Assembly: GCF_001438845.1 (NCBI RefSeq)
Contig: NZ_JQCL01000029.1
Span: 49,880-113,879, forward strand
Reading direction: 5' to 3'
Origin: Lactiplantibacillus xiangfangensis
GTDB lineage: Bacteria > Bacillota > Bacilli > Lactobacillales > Lactobacillaceae
Length of the DNA stretch: 64,000 bases
Part shown: piece after piece, positions 28,402 to 38,528 of the stretch
Numbering within the stretch: the stretch's first letter is position 1
How the letters are laid out: each line of letters begins with the position of its first letter
The notes under the pieces: generated by a model
Database searches by the model: none
What the model was told of the DNA's origin: nothing
What the model saw: only the letters and a program-made list of their open reading frames with translations
Made by a program: the position numbers and the translations under genes

Positions 28402-29658
28402 ATGCAAAAAGAGGATATTAAAACTGGCCCAAACAAAGTTATCATTCCTTTGCTTCGTCTCTTACCAGCTCTAGCAATTGGCCCAGCAACATGGCTGGGA
28501 TCTTATATCGTAGCATCATCGTTATTCATTCCAGCAATGCTTCAACGCTTGGATAGCGCAAATAAAATTAGTTTAGTTGCCTTATTCTCCACTAGTGCAA
28601 TGGTTCTATGCGCAATTGCCAATATGGTTGCTGGCTACTTGTCCGATCGAACACATTCCCGGTTTGGTGCTAGAACGCCATGGATTGTTGGTGGCGCAAC
28701 CGTCTTTGCATTAGGAATGATTCTGGCATCATTCTCAACAAGTGTTATTTGGCTATTTATTACCTGGATGGTTACTGCCGTCGCGCTACAATTTATTGTC
28801 GCACCAATGGTCGCCTGGATTGACTTTGCCGAAGAAAAACATCAAGGCACTGCCTCAAGTGCTTATGGTGGTGTGGGTATGGCTTTTGGTAATAATGGAT
28901 TTGCCGTTATCGGCGCCCTATTCCTAGGCCGTTTGAAATTAGGCTTCATTATTTTTGGCTTGATCTGCTTTGTCGGATCACTACTTGCTGCGATTCTCGT
29001 TCGAGAACCTTCTAACATTGGACAAGAGCTTCCTAAAACTAAGACTAAAAAAGAACATTTTAAGCTCAAGGATTTGTTCCCAGGTTGGTCAACTGGTGGT
29101 AACTACTATCTAACCTTACTTGTAAAAATGTTCTTAGGAATTGGTAACTTTTTGATTTCCGGATACCTTCTATATATTATGGAAGATTTCTTCCACAAGG
29201 GGACTGGTGCAGCTTCCTCATCAATTCAACTTATTAATATGATTATGTTTGTTTTTGCACTGGTCTTAGGCCTCGTTGCTGGTCCACTATCTGACAAGTT
29301 TAAGCTAGTTAAGTGGCCCGTTGCACTATCTTCAATTTTTGTCGGTCTAGGTGCATTGAGTATCATTCTCTTACGAAGCGAATTTAGCTTAATTTTATAC
29401 GCTATCTTAGCTGGATTTGGTATGGGTCTTTGGAATTCATTAGATAACCGATTAAATTTGATGGTTTTGCCGGACAAGAATCGAGTAGCCTTTTTCCTAG
29501 GTGTTTATAACCTTGCAAACTCACTACCGCAAGCAATCGCTCCAATCTTTGCAGCAATTTTAATTCCAATCAGTGGTTATCCAGCAGTATTCTTAGGTGC
29601 CTTTATCTTTGCAGCACTCGGTGGGATTTTGATTTTATTTGTTAAAGATGTGAAATAG
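28402..29658 (+). CDS. GPH/MFS-type glycoside transporter
   Basis: 418 residues with about 12 membrane segments. The loop motif GYLSDRTHSRFGARTPWIVG between TM2 and TM3 is typical of the sugar-cation symporters (GPH/SLC45-like). It follows the glycosidase gene in the same direction, so it probably imports that enzyme's glycoside substrate without phosphorylating it, which fits the downstream kinase. A terminator follows. Confidence 0.85.
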   Translation: MQKEDIKTGPNKVIIPLLRLLPALAIGPATWLGSYIVASSLFIPAMLQRLDSANKISLVALFSTSAMVLCAIANMVAGYLSDRTHSRFGARTPWIVGGATVFALGMILASFSTSVIWLFITWMVTAVALQFIVAPMVAWIDFAEEKHQGTASSAYGGVGMAFGNNGFAVIGALFLGRLKLGFIIFGLICFVGSLLAAILVREPSNIGQELPKTKTKKEHFKLKDLFPGWSTGGNYYLTLLVKMFLGIGNFLISGYLLYIMEDFFHKGTGAASSSIQLINMIMFVFALVLGLVAGPLSDKFKLVKWPVALSSIFVGLGALSIILLRSEFSLILYAILAGFGMGLWNSLDNRLNLMVLPDKNRVAFFLGVYNLANSLPQAIAPIFAAILIPISGYPAVFLGAFIFAALGGILILFVKDVK

Positions 29659-29719
29659 GATAAAATATCTATTTAAAAGAATACATTTATAACTATATGG
29701 TAGAAACATTCATATAGGC

Positions 29720-29751
29720 AAAGGAATCAGTTCAATTGGACTGATTCCTTT
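29720..29751. terminator. terminator after the glycoside transporter
   Basis: AAAGGAATCAGT (29720-29731) and ACTGATTCCTTT (29740-29751) form a perfect 12-bp stem with an 8-base loop and a T-run on the plus strand. Confidence 0.88.
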
Positions 29752-29911
29752 TCGGCTCCACATCTCCCTCCATAACAAATCTAAGCCAGGAAAATAATTA
29801 CCAACAAAAACGATTTTACTCCCCCACTACTTCCTTCTCCTACATAAAAAATTCATGATACAATAAAATTTATATAAACGATTCCCAATCAATTCTAGAA
29901 AGGACCCCCTT

Positions 29912-30538
29912 ATGACATACAAAAACGTTCTATTTGATGTTGATAATACATTGATTGATTCAGCAACGATTGCTGCTAACGTCCTACACAAAATCATCGC
30001 CGAATACGGTCATGATGTTTCCGCCGCAACCGTCAGAGGATTAGTCGGGCTTCCCACAGACAAAATATTGCAACATTTAAATGTTAATCACATTGAAGAA
30101 ATCAGCCAGAAGTTTACCGTCGCTATTGGTACGCATAAAAACGAACTAGATTTTTTTGCAGGCATTCAACCACTGTTATCTGAATTAAAAAGCGCTGGTT
30201 TGAACACGGGAATCGTCACTTCCCGAACAGCTGCTGAAGTTGACAGTGATCTTGGTGCATTCCCTGAAATTACGACCTCTAACATTATCGTTACTGCCGA
30301 CAAAACTACGGAACACAAACCTAGCGGCGCCCCACTAGAATATGCCGTCCGTCAGCACCACTTAGTTAAAGCTGAAACAATTTATGTTGGTGATACCATC
30401 TACGATATGCAAGCGGCACAAAACGCCCAAATGGCCTTTGCCAGCGCTACTTGGGGTGCGTTACCAACAACAGATTTCTCTGCAGCTACGTTACGCCCAC
30501 AACAGCCCAGCGACCTTTTGGAAATGTTAACGGCATAA
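29912..30538 (+). CDS. HAD-superfamily hydrolase (phosphoglycolate phosphatase-like)
   Basis: 208 residues. HAD motif I is FDVDNTLIDS (Asn replaces the usual Gly), motif II is the Ser/Thr of GIVTSRTAAEV, the Lys is in TTEHKPSGAP and motif IV is VGDTIYDMQAA. It dephosphorylates an unknown small molecule. Single-gene unit with AAAGGA upstream and its own terminator; no link to either neighbouring pathway is visible. Confidence 0.88.
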   Translation: MTYKNVLFDVDNTLIDSATIAANVLHKIIAEYGHDVSAATVRGLVGLPTDKILQHLNVNHIEEISQKFTVAIGTHKNELDFFAGIQPLLSELKSAGLNTGIVTSRTAAEVDSDLGAFPEITTSNIIVTADKTTEHKPSGAPLEYAVRQHHLVKAETIYVGDTIYDMQAAQNAQMAFASATWGALPTTDFSAATLRPQQPSDLLEMLTA

Positions 30539-30541
30539 ATG

Positions 30542-30589
30542 AAAAGGCGTTCTACCAGTAAACGTATGTCTACTAGTAGAACGCCTTTT
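30542..30589. terminator. bidirectional terminator
   Basis: AAAAGGCGTTCTAC (30542-30555) pairs exactly with GTAGAACGCCTTTT (30576-30589). It lies between the converging HAD gene (+) and the ribitol operon (-). Confidence 0.9.
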
Positions 30590-30652
30590 CTTAGCAAATT
30601 CACAAGGAGTTTATATATCGTCTCAAATAAAATACTGTTGATTACAACAACT

Positions 30653-33022
30653 CTAGTTTAGCGGTGTCCATTTCCAATTGGAGACTTCTGGCAAGTCGTC
30701 ACCTTCAGCGCGAATGTAATCGTGATGTTTGTCCAATTCACTGTTCATTTCTTGAATTAGATGTGCACCCTTAACCGCGTATTCTGGTGAAGCTAATAAT
30801 GCAGCCTTAACTAAGTGGAAACGATCGAGTTCATTACGTACACGCATATCAAATGGTGTTGTAATGTCTCCTTCTTCACGGTAACCATGGACGTGTAAGT
30901 TATGGTTATGACGATCGAAGAAGATAGTCTTTACTAAATCATCGTAAGCGTGGTATGCAAAGATAACAGGCTTATCTTTAGTAAAGAAGGCATCGAATTC
31001 AGCATCGGATAACCCGCGTGGATCGTCCTTCTTTAACTTCAAGAGATCAACAACATTAATGAAACGGATCTTCATTTCAGGGAAGGCAGCGTGCAAGATT
31101 GATACGGCAGCCAAGCTTTCAGTCGTTGGTTCTGAACCAGCAGTTGCAAAGACAACGTCAGGTTCTTCACCATTGTCAGTACTTGCCCAATCAACAACGC
31201 CCAAGCCATCACGAACTAAGTGTTTAGCTTCTGTCATGGTAAACCATTGTGGACGTGGGTGCTTGCTTGCAATAATCAAGTTAATAAGCTGTTTACTTTG
31301 AATTGCCTTATCAAAGACAGCAATTAAAGAGTTGGCATCAGCTGGAAGGTATGCACGCACATATTCGGTCTTCTTTTCAGCTAAGTGTGAAATAATACCT
31401 GGATCTTGGTGTGAATACCCATTGTGATCTTGTTGGAATGCAGTTGACGCTGCAATCACGTTCAATGAAGGAACATCGGCCCGCCATGGGGTTTCTTCAT
31501 GGGAGTTCCGTAACCACTTGAAGTGTTGGGTCAACATAGAGTCCACGACCCGTAAGAAGGATTCGTAACTTGCGAAGAAACCATAGCGTCCAGTTAAGTT
31601 GTATGCTTCTAACATCCCTTCATCCATGTGTTCGGATAACATGGAGTCAATAATCCGACCTTCTGGTGCTAATAAAGCATCATTTGGTTCATGAATTGGT
31701 TCCATCCATTGACGACGGGTATCTTCAAAGGCAGCGCCTAATTTGTTTGATAAGGTTTCATCAGGACCCCAACCACGGAAGTTCTTATTATCCTTATTTA
31801 AAACAATTAAGTCACGAATATACTTACCCAATTCGGTCATGTCAGAGCCATCGTCTTTACCATGGTCCTTATTATCCAATGCATAATCATCAATGTTTGG
31901 TGTGATTAAGTCTTTGGTTAATTTCCCACCATTTGTGACAGGGTTAGCTGCCATACGTGCTTGGCCTTTAGGAATAATTGCAGCAATTTCAGGCTTCAAA
32001 GTACCATTTTCATCAAATAATTCTTCTGGTTTGTATGATTTGAGCCAAGCAACTAGCTTATCAGCATGTTCCATGTGATTACGATCAACAGGAATTGGAA
32101 TTTGGTGAGCACGGAAAGAACCTTCAATTGGTTCACCGTCCCAAGTCTTAGGACCAGTCCAGCCTTTAGGTGCACGGAATACAATCATTGGCCACTTTGG
32201 ACGAGATTCATCGTTGTTATCCTTAGCATTCTTACGAATTGCATGGATTTCTTCAATGACTTTATCCAACTCTTCTGCCATAATCTTGTGCATCTTAGCA
32301 GGGTCAGTACCTTCAACAAAATGCGGATCCCAACCTAAGCCCTTGAAGTAATCTTCAAGTTCTTCATGTGATTCACGTGATAGCACTGTTGGATTAGAAA
32401 TCTTGAAACCGTTTAAGTTTAAGATTGGTAATACAGTCCCATCATTGATTGGGTTCAAGAACTTGTTAACTTGCCAAGAGGTTGCCAATGGGCCAGTTTC
32501 AGATTCACCATCACCAACAACGGTAGCAGCAATTAAACCTGGATTATCAAGAACGGCACCAGCGCCATGTAAGATAGAGTAGCCAAGTTCGCCACCTTCA
32601 TGAATTGAACCAGGAGTTTTGGGATCAGCATGTGAAGCAACCCCACCTGGGAAGGAGAACTGTTTAAACAACTTCTTCATCCCTGCAGTATCTTGGGTAA
32701 TCTTCGGATAAGTTGCTGTATAGGTACCATCTAAGTACGAATTAGAAACCATCACTTGGCCACCATGACCGGGACCTTCGATATAAAACATATCCAAACC
32801 GTACTTATTGATTGCACGGTTTAGATGGGCATAGATGAAGTTTTGCCCTGCAATTGTCCCCCAATGACCAATCGGATGAACTTTAACATCCGAAGCCTTT
32901 AAAGGTTCCTTCAATAGCGGATTGTTTAACAAATAGAGTTGACCAACTGAAATGTAGTTGGCTGCCCGCCAATACGCATCAACACGTTTCAAATATTCGT
33001 CAGACGAATAATCAACTGTCAT
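30653..33022 (-). CDS. xpk: xylulose-5-phosphate phosphoketolase
   Basis: 789 residues from the ATG at 33022. It splits xylulose 5-phosphate into acetyl phosphate and glyceraldehyde 3-phosphate. Phosphoketolase features are [16 protein letters not shown], the ThDP motif [14 protein letters not shown] and [12 protein letters not shown]. The frame is open to another ATG at 33052, but the chosen start gives the family N-terminus ([11 protein letters not shown]) and has CAGGG just upstream. Last gene of the ribitol operon, supplying the final step; the genome probably has a further housekeeping copy. Confidence 0.93.
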   Translation of the reverse strand: MTVDYSSDEYLKRVDAYWRAANYISVGQLYLLNNPLLKEPLKASDVKVHPIGHWGTIAGQNFIYAHLNRAINKYGLDMFYIEGPGHGGQVMVSNSYLDGTYTATYPKITQDTAGMKKLFKQFSFPGGVASHADPKTPGSIHEGGELGYSILHGAGAVLDNPGLIAATVVGDGESETGPLATSWQVNKFLNPINDGTVLPILNLNGFKISNPTVLSRESHEELEDYFKGLGWDPHFVEGTDPAKMHKIMAEELDKVIEEIHAIRKNAKDNNDESRPKWPMIVFRAPKGWTGPKTWDGEPIEGSFRAHQIPIPVDRNHMEHADKLVAWLKSYKPEELFDENGTLKPEIAAIIPKGQARMAANPVTNGGKLTKDLITPNIDDYALDNKDHGKDDGSDMTELGKYIRDLIVLNKDNKNFRGWGPDETLSNKLGAAFEDTRRQWMEPIHEPNDALLAPEGRIIDSMLSEHMDEGMLEAYNLTGRYGFFASYESFLRVVDSMLTQHFKWLRNSHEETPWRADVPSLNVIAASTAFQQDHNGYSHQDPGIISHLAEKKTEYVRAYLPADANSLIAVFDKAIQSKQLINLIIASKHPRPQWFTMTEAKHLVRDGLGVVDWASTDNGEEPDVVFATAGSEPTTESLAAVSILHAAFPEMKIRFINVVDLLKLKKDDPRGLSDAEFDAFFTKDKPVIFAYHAYDDLVKTIFFDRHNHNLHVHGYREEGDITTPFDMRVRNELDRFHLVKAALLASPEYAVKGAHLIQEMNSELDKHHDYIRAEGDDLPEVSNWKWTPLN

Positions 33023-33062
33023 ATTTTTCCCTGATTCAATCATTTTTTTCATCCCTTCAATA

Positions 33063-33722
33063 TCAGATATTCTTTACTGCATTTTTTAATAATTCAACTT
33101 GCTTTTTAGGTACCTCAGCATCGTAAACAAAGGAACCAGCCACAAAAACATTTGCTCCTGCTTTATAGCAGTCAACTAGTGTCTTATCATTGATTCCCCC
33201 ATCAACTTCAATATCAAAGGAATACTTATTTTGATCCTTAATTTCCTTCAACTTCTGAATCTTTTTGACCATATCATGAATAAATGTTTGACCACCAAAA
33301 CCTGGGTTAACTGTCATTACAAGAACTTGATCCACTAAAGGTAATACTGGCTCAATTTCAGCTAACGGTGTCCCTGGGTTTAGAACAATCCCAGCCTTAA
33401 CATTGTTATCATGAATTAGTTGTAACGCTCGATAGATATGGCGAGTACTTTCAACGTGAATTGTTAAAATATCCCCACCGGCCTTAGCAAAGTCTTCAAT
33501 GTACTGTTCAGGATTCTCAATCATCAAATGGCAATCTAAGACTAAATTTGTATTCTTTCGAATGTCAGCAACAACACTTGGACCAAAAGTGATATTTGGT
33601 ACAAAGTGTCCATCCATAACATCAACATGTAAATACTCTACGCCAGCTTTTTCAACTAGTTCGATATCATGTTTTAAGTTACAGAAATCAGCACTCAAAA
33701 TTGAAGGTGCAATTTTCATCAT
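33063..33722 (-). CDS. rpe: ribulose-phosphate 3-epimerase
   Basis: 219 residues, TIM barrel. Motifs are [27 protein letters not shown] with the metal-binding His/Asp, [10 protein letters not shown] and [10 protein letters not shown]. It converts ribulose 5-phosphate, the product of ribitol-5-phosphate dehydrogenase, to xylulose 5-phosphate for the phosphoketolase. Two adjacent ATGs exist (33722, 33719); both suit the GGAG site. Confidence 0.93.
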   Translation of the reverse strand: MMKIAPSILSADFCNLKHDIELVEKAGVEYLHVDVMDGHFVPNITFGPSVVADIRKNTNLVLDCHLMIENPEQYIEDFAKAGGDILTIHVESTRHIYRALQLIHDNNVKAGIVLNPGTPLAEIEPVLPLVDQVLVMTVNPGFGGQTFIHDMVKKIQKLKEIKDQNKYSFDIEVDGGINDKTLVDCYKAGANVFVAGSFVYDAEVPKKQVELLKNAVKNI

Positions 33723-33739
33723 TGATCACTCCTGAAAAT

Positions 33740-34600
33740 TTAAATAATATAGAACATCCCACCAACTAGCCCAATTGCCATTAAAATAAGAACAACTGTC
33801 GTTGGTTTGAATTTACGTTTCAACAAATAGTATGCAAGTAAGGTAATTCCTAAAGGTAATAGGCCTAAAATCAATTTGTCTAAGATCCCAGATTGAACTT
33901 TAAGGACTTCTTTACCTAAGTCTAGCTTTAATGGTGTAGAAACTTTAACAAATGACGCTGAAAGTGCACCGATAACTATTGGTCCCAAACATTGCGCATA
34001 CGTCATAACAGTCGGTAAAAGTGACCCCTTTAAAACTTTCGCGATCCCTTCTTTACCTAAAGTGTAACCTTGCATCCATGAAAGGTAACCAATACCCCAA
34101 ATAATGCTTAAATGCAGTAAGGCAAAGAGGATTGGCCCCATAAAGACATTACCTTTAGCACCAAAAGTAACCGTAAAGGAAAGTAAAATTGGAATTAACG
34201 TCCCTTGCCATAAAGTATCACCAATACCAGCTAACGGTCCCATAAGACCAGTCTTTAAGCCATTAATAGTTCCACCAGTAATAGGGGCACCATTCGACTT
34301 CTCTTCTTCCATGGCAATGGTCATACCCAAGATGGCACCACCAAAGTGAGGTTCAGTGTTAAAGAATTCCATGTGACGCTGAAGTGCTTCTTTCATTTGT
34401 TCTTCATCGTCACCGTACAAATGCTTCAAAATAGGGGAAAGAGCGTGAATAACCCCAGTTGCTTGCAACCGTTCATAGTTGTAGTTGGCATGTGAGAAGA
34501 AAGTCCAACGCCAGAAAGCTCGAACAACTTCTTTTTTTGATAGTTTCTTTTTTGCTGGTTCGTTTTCTACTGTTTCATTTTCTACTGGGCGTTCACTCAT
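33740..34600 (-). CDS. PTS mannose-family EIID subunit (probable ribitol)
   Basis: 286 residues. It has the EIID pattern: FWRWTFFSHANYNYERLQATG near the N-terminus (given here within 20 residues as FWRWTFFSHANYNYERLQ), then GLKTGLMGPLAGIGDTLWQG, and a C-terminal membrane anchor. With the EIIC protein it forms the membrane part of the transporter. Its start overlaps the EIIC stop by 4 bp. Confidence 0.92.
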   Translation of the reverse strand: MSERPVENETVENEPAKKKLSKKEVVRAFWRWTFFSHANYNYERLQATGVIHALSPILKHLYGDDEEQMKEALQRHMEFFNTEPHFGGAILGMTIAMEEEKSNGAPITGGTINGLKTGLMGPLAGIGDTLWQGTLIPILLSFTVTFGAKGNVFMGPILFALLHLSIIWGIGYLSWMQGYTLGKEGIAKVLKGSLLPTVMTYAQCLGPIVIGALSASFVKVSTPLKLDLGKEVLKVQSGILDKLILGLLPLGITLLAYYLLKRKFKPTTVVLILMAIGLVGGMFYII

Positions 34601-35361
34601 GCTCGTTCACTCCCTTTTTTCATAGATAGTCTAGTGTAGACATAGGCGATAATTGCAGCAAAGACGGCGATTGGTAAAATATCCATCTTAGAGTATTCAA
34701 CAACCATGAAACCAAGTAAGAAGAACACTAACGTACCTTTAGCGGTCATAGCTCGTAAGTTCATTGCAATACCTAAGGCTGGGAGTAAACCACCGATAAC
34801 TGTCAAAACATGTAATGGAGTACCACTTAGTCCGCTAATAATACTCTTAACAGGACCAGCCCCATAATAAGCTGCTAACATTGCTGGAACAACTGAGAAA
34901 ATGAACATTGTGATCTGAGGTGGCCAGACATGCAAGAAATTAATTCGGTTAATATTACCTTCATCCGCTGCCTTATCTGCCATATGAACAAAAGTAATAT
35001 CAACGGTCATATGCAAGACCCAAATCATCGTACCAATCAAACTAATCGGAACTGCCAACGTAATCGCAACAGTTGGTGAAACTCCTGAAGCCATCCCTAA
35101 TGCAGTTCCTAGAGTACCAGCTAAAGCTGTATCCATTGGAACCGCACCACCAGCACCAATCCATGCTAAGAATGGCAATTGAATGGCAGCACCATAAATA
35201 GTCCCCGTCACCGGATCACCCATAATTAATCCAACTAATGCACCATTGACTAACGGACGCATAATGGTATGAGTACCAGCTAAAGAAACCCATGGGGTCC
35301 CCATTTGTCCGAGATAATAAACTACCCCGATTAAAAATGCTTGCCAGAGATGTATTGTCAT
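34597..35361 (-). CDS. PTS mannose-family EIIC subunit (probable ribitol)
   Basis: 254 residues, hydrophobic, with the family stretch GALVGLIMGDPVTGTIYGAA near the N-terminus (20 residues shown). It forms the sugar channel with EIID and is encoded between EIIB and EIID in the normal order. AAAGGAGAG precedes the ATG. Confidence 0.92.
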   Translation of the reverse strand: MTIHLWQAFLIGVVYYLGQMGTPWVSLAGTHTIMRPLVNGALVGLIMGDPVTGTIYGAAIQLPFLAWIGAGGAVPMDTALAGTLGTALGMASGVSPTVAITLAVPISLIGTMIWVLHMTVDITFVHMADKAADEGNINRINFLHVWPPQITMFIFSVVPAMLAAYYGAGPVKSIISGLSGTPLHVLTVIGGLLPALGIAMNLRAMTAKGTLVFFLLGFMVVEYSKMDILPIAVFAAIIAYVYTRLSMKKGSERA

Positions 35362-35379
35362 AATAAACTCTCCTTTACA

Positions 35380-35856
35380 CTAACTAAGTAGTCCTGATAC
35401 GTCAGTAGATTTATCACTTGGCACAATCTGTACTTTCATAGAAGTTCCTGCATCAATTATTTTTCCAAAAATTACTTTTTCATCTTCTGATGCAGAGATA
35501 TTTTTGTAGAACTTACTTCTATTTTTAGCGGCACCCATGCCACCAACAACAATTTCATCAAGCTTGACGCCCTTTTCAATCAGTGCGTAATAAACTGCAG
35601 GTGTTTTGGCTAGCAATAATAGCTTTTCATCATCATTATCATTAATTAAAAATTCTGCGGCATCATCAATACCAAAAATATCTAACTTAACACCCTCGGG
35701 AACAGACATTTCCATAACTGTTTTAAGAAAATCATCTTTAGCAGTTTCTTCATCAATAATTACAATATGATTACCACCAGTATATTGAAGCCAAGCAGTC
35801 ATAACCTGGCCGTGGATTAAGCGATCATCAATACGTGCTAATACTACTTCTGACAT
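35380..35856 (-). CDS. PTS mannose-family EIIB subunit (probable ribitol)
   Basis: 158 residues, soluble. The phosphorylated His is in LARIDDRLIHGQVMTAWL. It takes phosphate from the EIIA protein encoded upstream and passes it to the sugar. Confidence 0.93.
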   Translation of the reverse strand: MSEVVLARIDDRLIHGQVMTAWLQYTGGNHIVIIDEETAKDDFLKTVMEMSVPEGVKLDIFGIDDAAEFLINDNDDEKLLLLAKTPAVYYALIEKGVKLDEIVVGGMGAAKNRSKFYKNISASEDEKVIFGKIIDAGTSMKVQIVPSDKSTDVSGLLS

Positions 35857-35872
35857 TTAAATCACTCCATTT

Positions 35873-36289
35873 CTACTTTTCTTTGCTAAATTTTGCAAAG
35901 AAATCAATTATACCTTCAGTCCCAGTTTGCAATGCATCCGCTTTCATTTCTTTCAAACTGGAACCTAACATTCGATCATTCAGTGCTTGAATTAACATTG
36001 GTAAATTAACGCCTGTAAGTAACTCATACGAAACACCGTCTAATTTTCTTCCTGCTAATGCAGCTTGATTATACGGACTAGCACCAAATAAGTCGGCGAG
36101 GATTAAGACACCGTCACCATCGTTTACCTTATCGACACCTTCTGCTAATTTCTCACCGAAAGTGGTAATGTCATCACCATGGTTCAGACCAATCGTAAAC
36201 ACATTTTCTTGTTCTCCAATGATGAGTGATGCGGCATCCAATAAACCATCTGCTAATTTTCCATGTGTTGCAATTACAATTCCAACCAT
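35873..36289 (-). CDS. PTS mannose-family EIIA subunit (probable ribitol)
   Basis: 138 residues, soluble. The phosphorylated His is in GIVIATHGKLADGLL. It is separate from EIIB, unlike the fused EIIAB of housekeeping mannose systems, which is common for polyol transporters of this family. Confidence 0.93.
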   Translation of the reverse strand: MVGIVIATHGKLADGLLDAASLIIGEQENVFTIGLNHGDDITTFGEKLAEGVDKVNDGDGVLILADLFGASPYNQAALAGRKLDGVSYELLTGVNLPMLIQALNDRMLGSSLKEMKADALQTGTEGIIDFFAKFSKEK

Positions 36290-36305
36290 AATGTATTCCT
36301 ACCTT

Positions 36306-37394
36306 CTACCACTTAAATTCGAGCATTGCTTTGTTCCAAGCCTTTTCTTTCAAAATAGCGTTAAATGCGTCGGTCAAATCTGCCGCACTTGAAATACTTG
36401 TTTTATGAGCAGGCAACAACGTCCGTAACGTTTCACGATATTCTGCACTTTCACTCATCGCATTAATAACAACTTTAAAATCAGCTGGTGTTGAACGACT
36501 AGTACCGTACATCTTCAAACCTTTTTCAAGGACATCACGTGTATCGATTGGTACTAAGTCTTCTGTAACGCCCATCAATACGAAACTCCCTGTGCGCTTA
36601 ATGACTTTAATTCCTTCATTAATAGCAACTGAACTGAATCTGCCACCGGTCGCTTCGAAAATTACATCAAACTGTTCATCAGCTGCATCAAAATCATATT
36701 CCGTACTCATTTCTTGAGTAGCAAAATCAAACTTGCTCAAACGATCCTTCATTGCACCAAATACTGTTAGGTTTTCTTTGCTAATTCCCCATACATAATG
36801 CAATACAGCCGCTGCCATAAATCCAACTGGGCCATCGCCAAATAATGCAACCTTAACATTTGGCTTCTTCAAAATATCAGCAACATGACTAGATGCATGG
36901 TAGCCAACCGTACTTACTTCGGCTAAGACGGCAATTTCATCAGGAACATTGTCAGGAATTGGAATAAGACAACTCTCTGGATGAACTAAATCGCTTTGCG
37001 CAATCCCATCATGACCACTACTAATAAACGCTGCATCTTTACTGTAATTATCAGGAATAGTTTCGGTCTTCTTAGTTCCTCTAAGAATGTAACCTGGAAC
37101 GTTAGGTGCAATGACAACTCGTTGACCTACTTTAAAGTCATCACTCATGCTCTCCTTAACAGTCCCAATACCTTCATGCAAAAGAGCCATTGGCAACTTC
37201 TTCTTCAACGCTTCTGGGCGACGTTGTCCACCAAAGTACCGATCATCCGCGTGACAAACACTTGCCATAACTGGTTGAACATCAACCCAGCCATCTTTCA
37301 AATCTCTTTCAATGTGTTCTTCTTTAATATCGCCTGGTGCAACCAACCGATAAGTCTTCGACATAATCTTTTTAACAGTACCTAATTCACTCAT
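36306..37394 (-). CDS. zinc-dependent ribitol-5-phosphate 2-dehydrogenase-like enzyme
   Basis: 362 residues, a medium-chain dehydrogenase. The zinc-site Cys-His is in VMASVCHADDRYF, the second in MALLHEGIGTV, and the NAD fold has VALFGDGPVGFMAA. It resembles TarJ-type ribitol-5-phosphate/ribulose-5-phosphate enzymes (ADDRYFGGQRRPEALKKKLP matches their ADxRYYxGxR pattern). It should oxidise ribitol 5-phosphate to ribulose 5-phosphate. I chose the ATG at 37394 because GGAGG lies 7 bases upstream; the longer frame adds a tail with no ribosome site. First gene of the operon. Confidence 0.85.
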   Translation of the reverse strand: MSELGTVKKIMSKTYRLVAPGDIKEEHIERDLKDGWVDVQPVMASVCHADDRYFGGQRRPEALKKKLPMALLHEGIGTVKESMSDDFKVGQRVVIAPNVPGYILRGTKKTETIPDNYSKDAAFISSGHDGIAQSDLVHPESCLIPIPDNVPDEIAVLAEVSTVGYHASSHVADILKKPNVKVALFGDGPVGFMAAAVLHYVWGISKENLTVFGAMKDRLSKFDFATQEMSTEYDFDAADEQFDVIFEATGGRFSSVAINEGIKVIKRTGSFVLMGVTEDLVPIDTRDVLEKGLKMYGTSRSTPADFKVVINAMSESAEYRETLRTLLPAHKTSISSAADLTDAFNAILKEKAWNKAMLEFKW

Positions 37395-37414
37395 AATAGT
37401 GCCTCCTGATGTTA

Positions 37415-37462
37415 TGTAATCGCTTACAAGAACCAGTATAATACTTTGCAAATATTTTGCAA
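37415..37462 (-). promoter_or_regulatory. ribitol operon promoter, cre box and DeoR-type repeat
   Basis: TGTAATCGCTTACA (37415-37428) matches the cre consensus fully. Just upstream on the minus strand are TATACT (37440-37435) and TTGCAA (37462-37457), 16 bp apart. The -35 lies inside a repeat, TTTGCAAATATTTTGCAA (37445-37462), a candidate site for the DeoR protein. The layout predicts CcpA blocking downstream of the -10 and DeoR at the -35. Confidence 0.7.
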
Positions 37463-37669
37463 TATCTTTTTTTATTTGTTTTTATGGTAAAATAGCTAAA
37501 AAGAAAAGATATATTTTGATAAAAGCAAGAAAAATGCAATATCAGTAAGTTTTTACAAACGCCTTATCAAAGGCAACTATTTGCTTAACCAATTTTTTTG
37601 TCCGTATAATTATTATGGGATTAGAAGTATACTTTCAAAACTATATCGTAGGAAAGATGTGAAGAAATC
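37429..37669. promoter_or_regulatory. divergent promoter region, ribitol operon and DeoR gene
   Basis: 240-bp AT-rich region without a gene. For the plus-strand DeoR gene, TTGCTT (37581-37586) and TATAAT (37605-37610) are 18 bp apart. A small GCCTT/AAGGC hairpin lies at 37561-37575. Confidence 0.5.
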
Positions 37670-38425
37670 ATGGGGCCATATGAGCGTCGAGATACTATTT
37701 TAGAGAAGATTAAAAAGGAACACTCAGTAAGAATTACTCAGCTAAGTGATGAATTAGGGGTGACACGTGAAACAATTCGTCAGGACTTGTATTATCTTGA
37801 TGAACAAGGGGTAATTAAGAAGGTCCACGGAGGCGCTGTTGATCGTACAGTGGTAGAAGATGAGTACGAAAAACGCGCAACACAGCACCGTAAAGAGAAG
37901 ATGGCAATTGCCAGAAAAGCCATTAAACATGTTGAGCAGAACATGACCATTTTTATCGACTACGGGACAACAACGTTTTTTATTGCCAAAGCACTCAGCC
38001 AGAGCAATCTTGATATCACAGTAGTCACAGAATCACTACCAGTTGCCTCAACCCTGGCACCAATCCCTGGAAAGAAAGTAATCTTATTGGGTGGGGATCT
38101 GCGGAAAACAGAACGTTCATTATCTGGTGCGTTGACTATGCAAGCATTGAGCGACATTTACATGGATATTGGTTTCTTTGGATGTGGTGGAATTTCGTTA
38201 AATTCCGGCATTACTAATCACGATTTTAGTGAAGTCACAGTCTCAAAAAAGAGCATGTCCCATTGCCACAAAACAATCCTTGTTGCCGATGACTCAAAGC
38301 TTAACCTAACCACGACCTATAAAACTGCTAACTTTGATACCATCGATTGTTTTATCACCAATGGCCAGCTACCAGAGCCTTTTGCAAAGGCCTTCAAGGT
38401 ACACAATGTGGCTGTTGAAATATAA
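37670..38425 (+). CDS. DeoR-family regulator of the ribitol operon
   Basis: 251 residues. The N-terminal DeoR helix-turn-helix includes YERRDTILEKIKKEHSVRI and ELGVTRETIRQDLYYLDEQG; the C-terminal sugar-phosphate sensor domain has IDYGTTTFFIAKAL and GGDLRKTERSLSG. It diverges from the ribitol operon and likely represses it until a pentitol/pentulose phosphate appears. Confidence 0.9.
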   Translation: MGPYERRDTILEKIKKEHSVRITQLSDELGVTRETIRQDLYYLDEQGVIKKVHGGAVDRTVVEDEYEKRATQHRKEKMAIARKAIKHVEQNMTIFIDYGTTTFFIAKALSQSNLDITVVTESLPVASTLAPIPGKKVILLGGDLRKTERSLSGALTMQALSDIYMDIGFFGCGGISLNSGITNHDFSEVTVSKKSMSHCHKTILVADDSKLNLTTTYKTANFDTIDCFITNGQLPEPFAKAFKVHNVAVEI

Positions 38426-38509
38426 TAATCCTTCATCTTGTGATTTTATTCACTACTTTGCTGAGCTAACATAACATTCAACCCGCTTCTTGTTTTACAA
38501 TGTAAATTC

Positions 38510-38528
38510 TGCAAAACATTTTGCAAAG
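38510..38528. promoter_or_regulatory. second DeoR-like repeat downstream of the DeoR gene
   Basis: TGCAAAACATTTTGCAAAG resembles, on the opposite strand, the TTTGCAAATATTTTGCA repeat at the ribitol promoter. It may be an auxiliary operator about 1.05 kb away. Confidence 0.3.

Noticed and set aside
36395..37451. Longer start for the ribitol-5-phosphate dehydrogenase
   Set aside because: The extension would cover the cre box and promoter; GGAGG lies 7 bases before the ATG at 37394.
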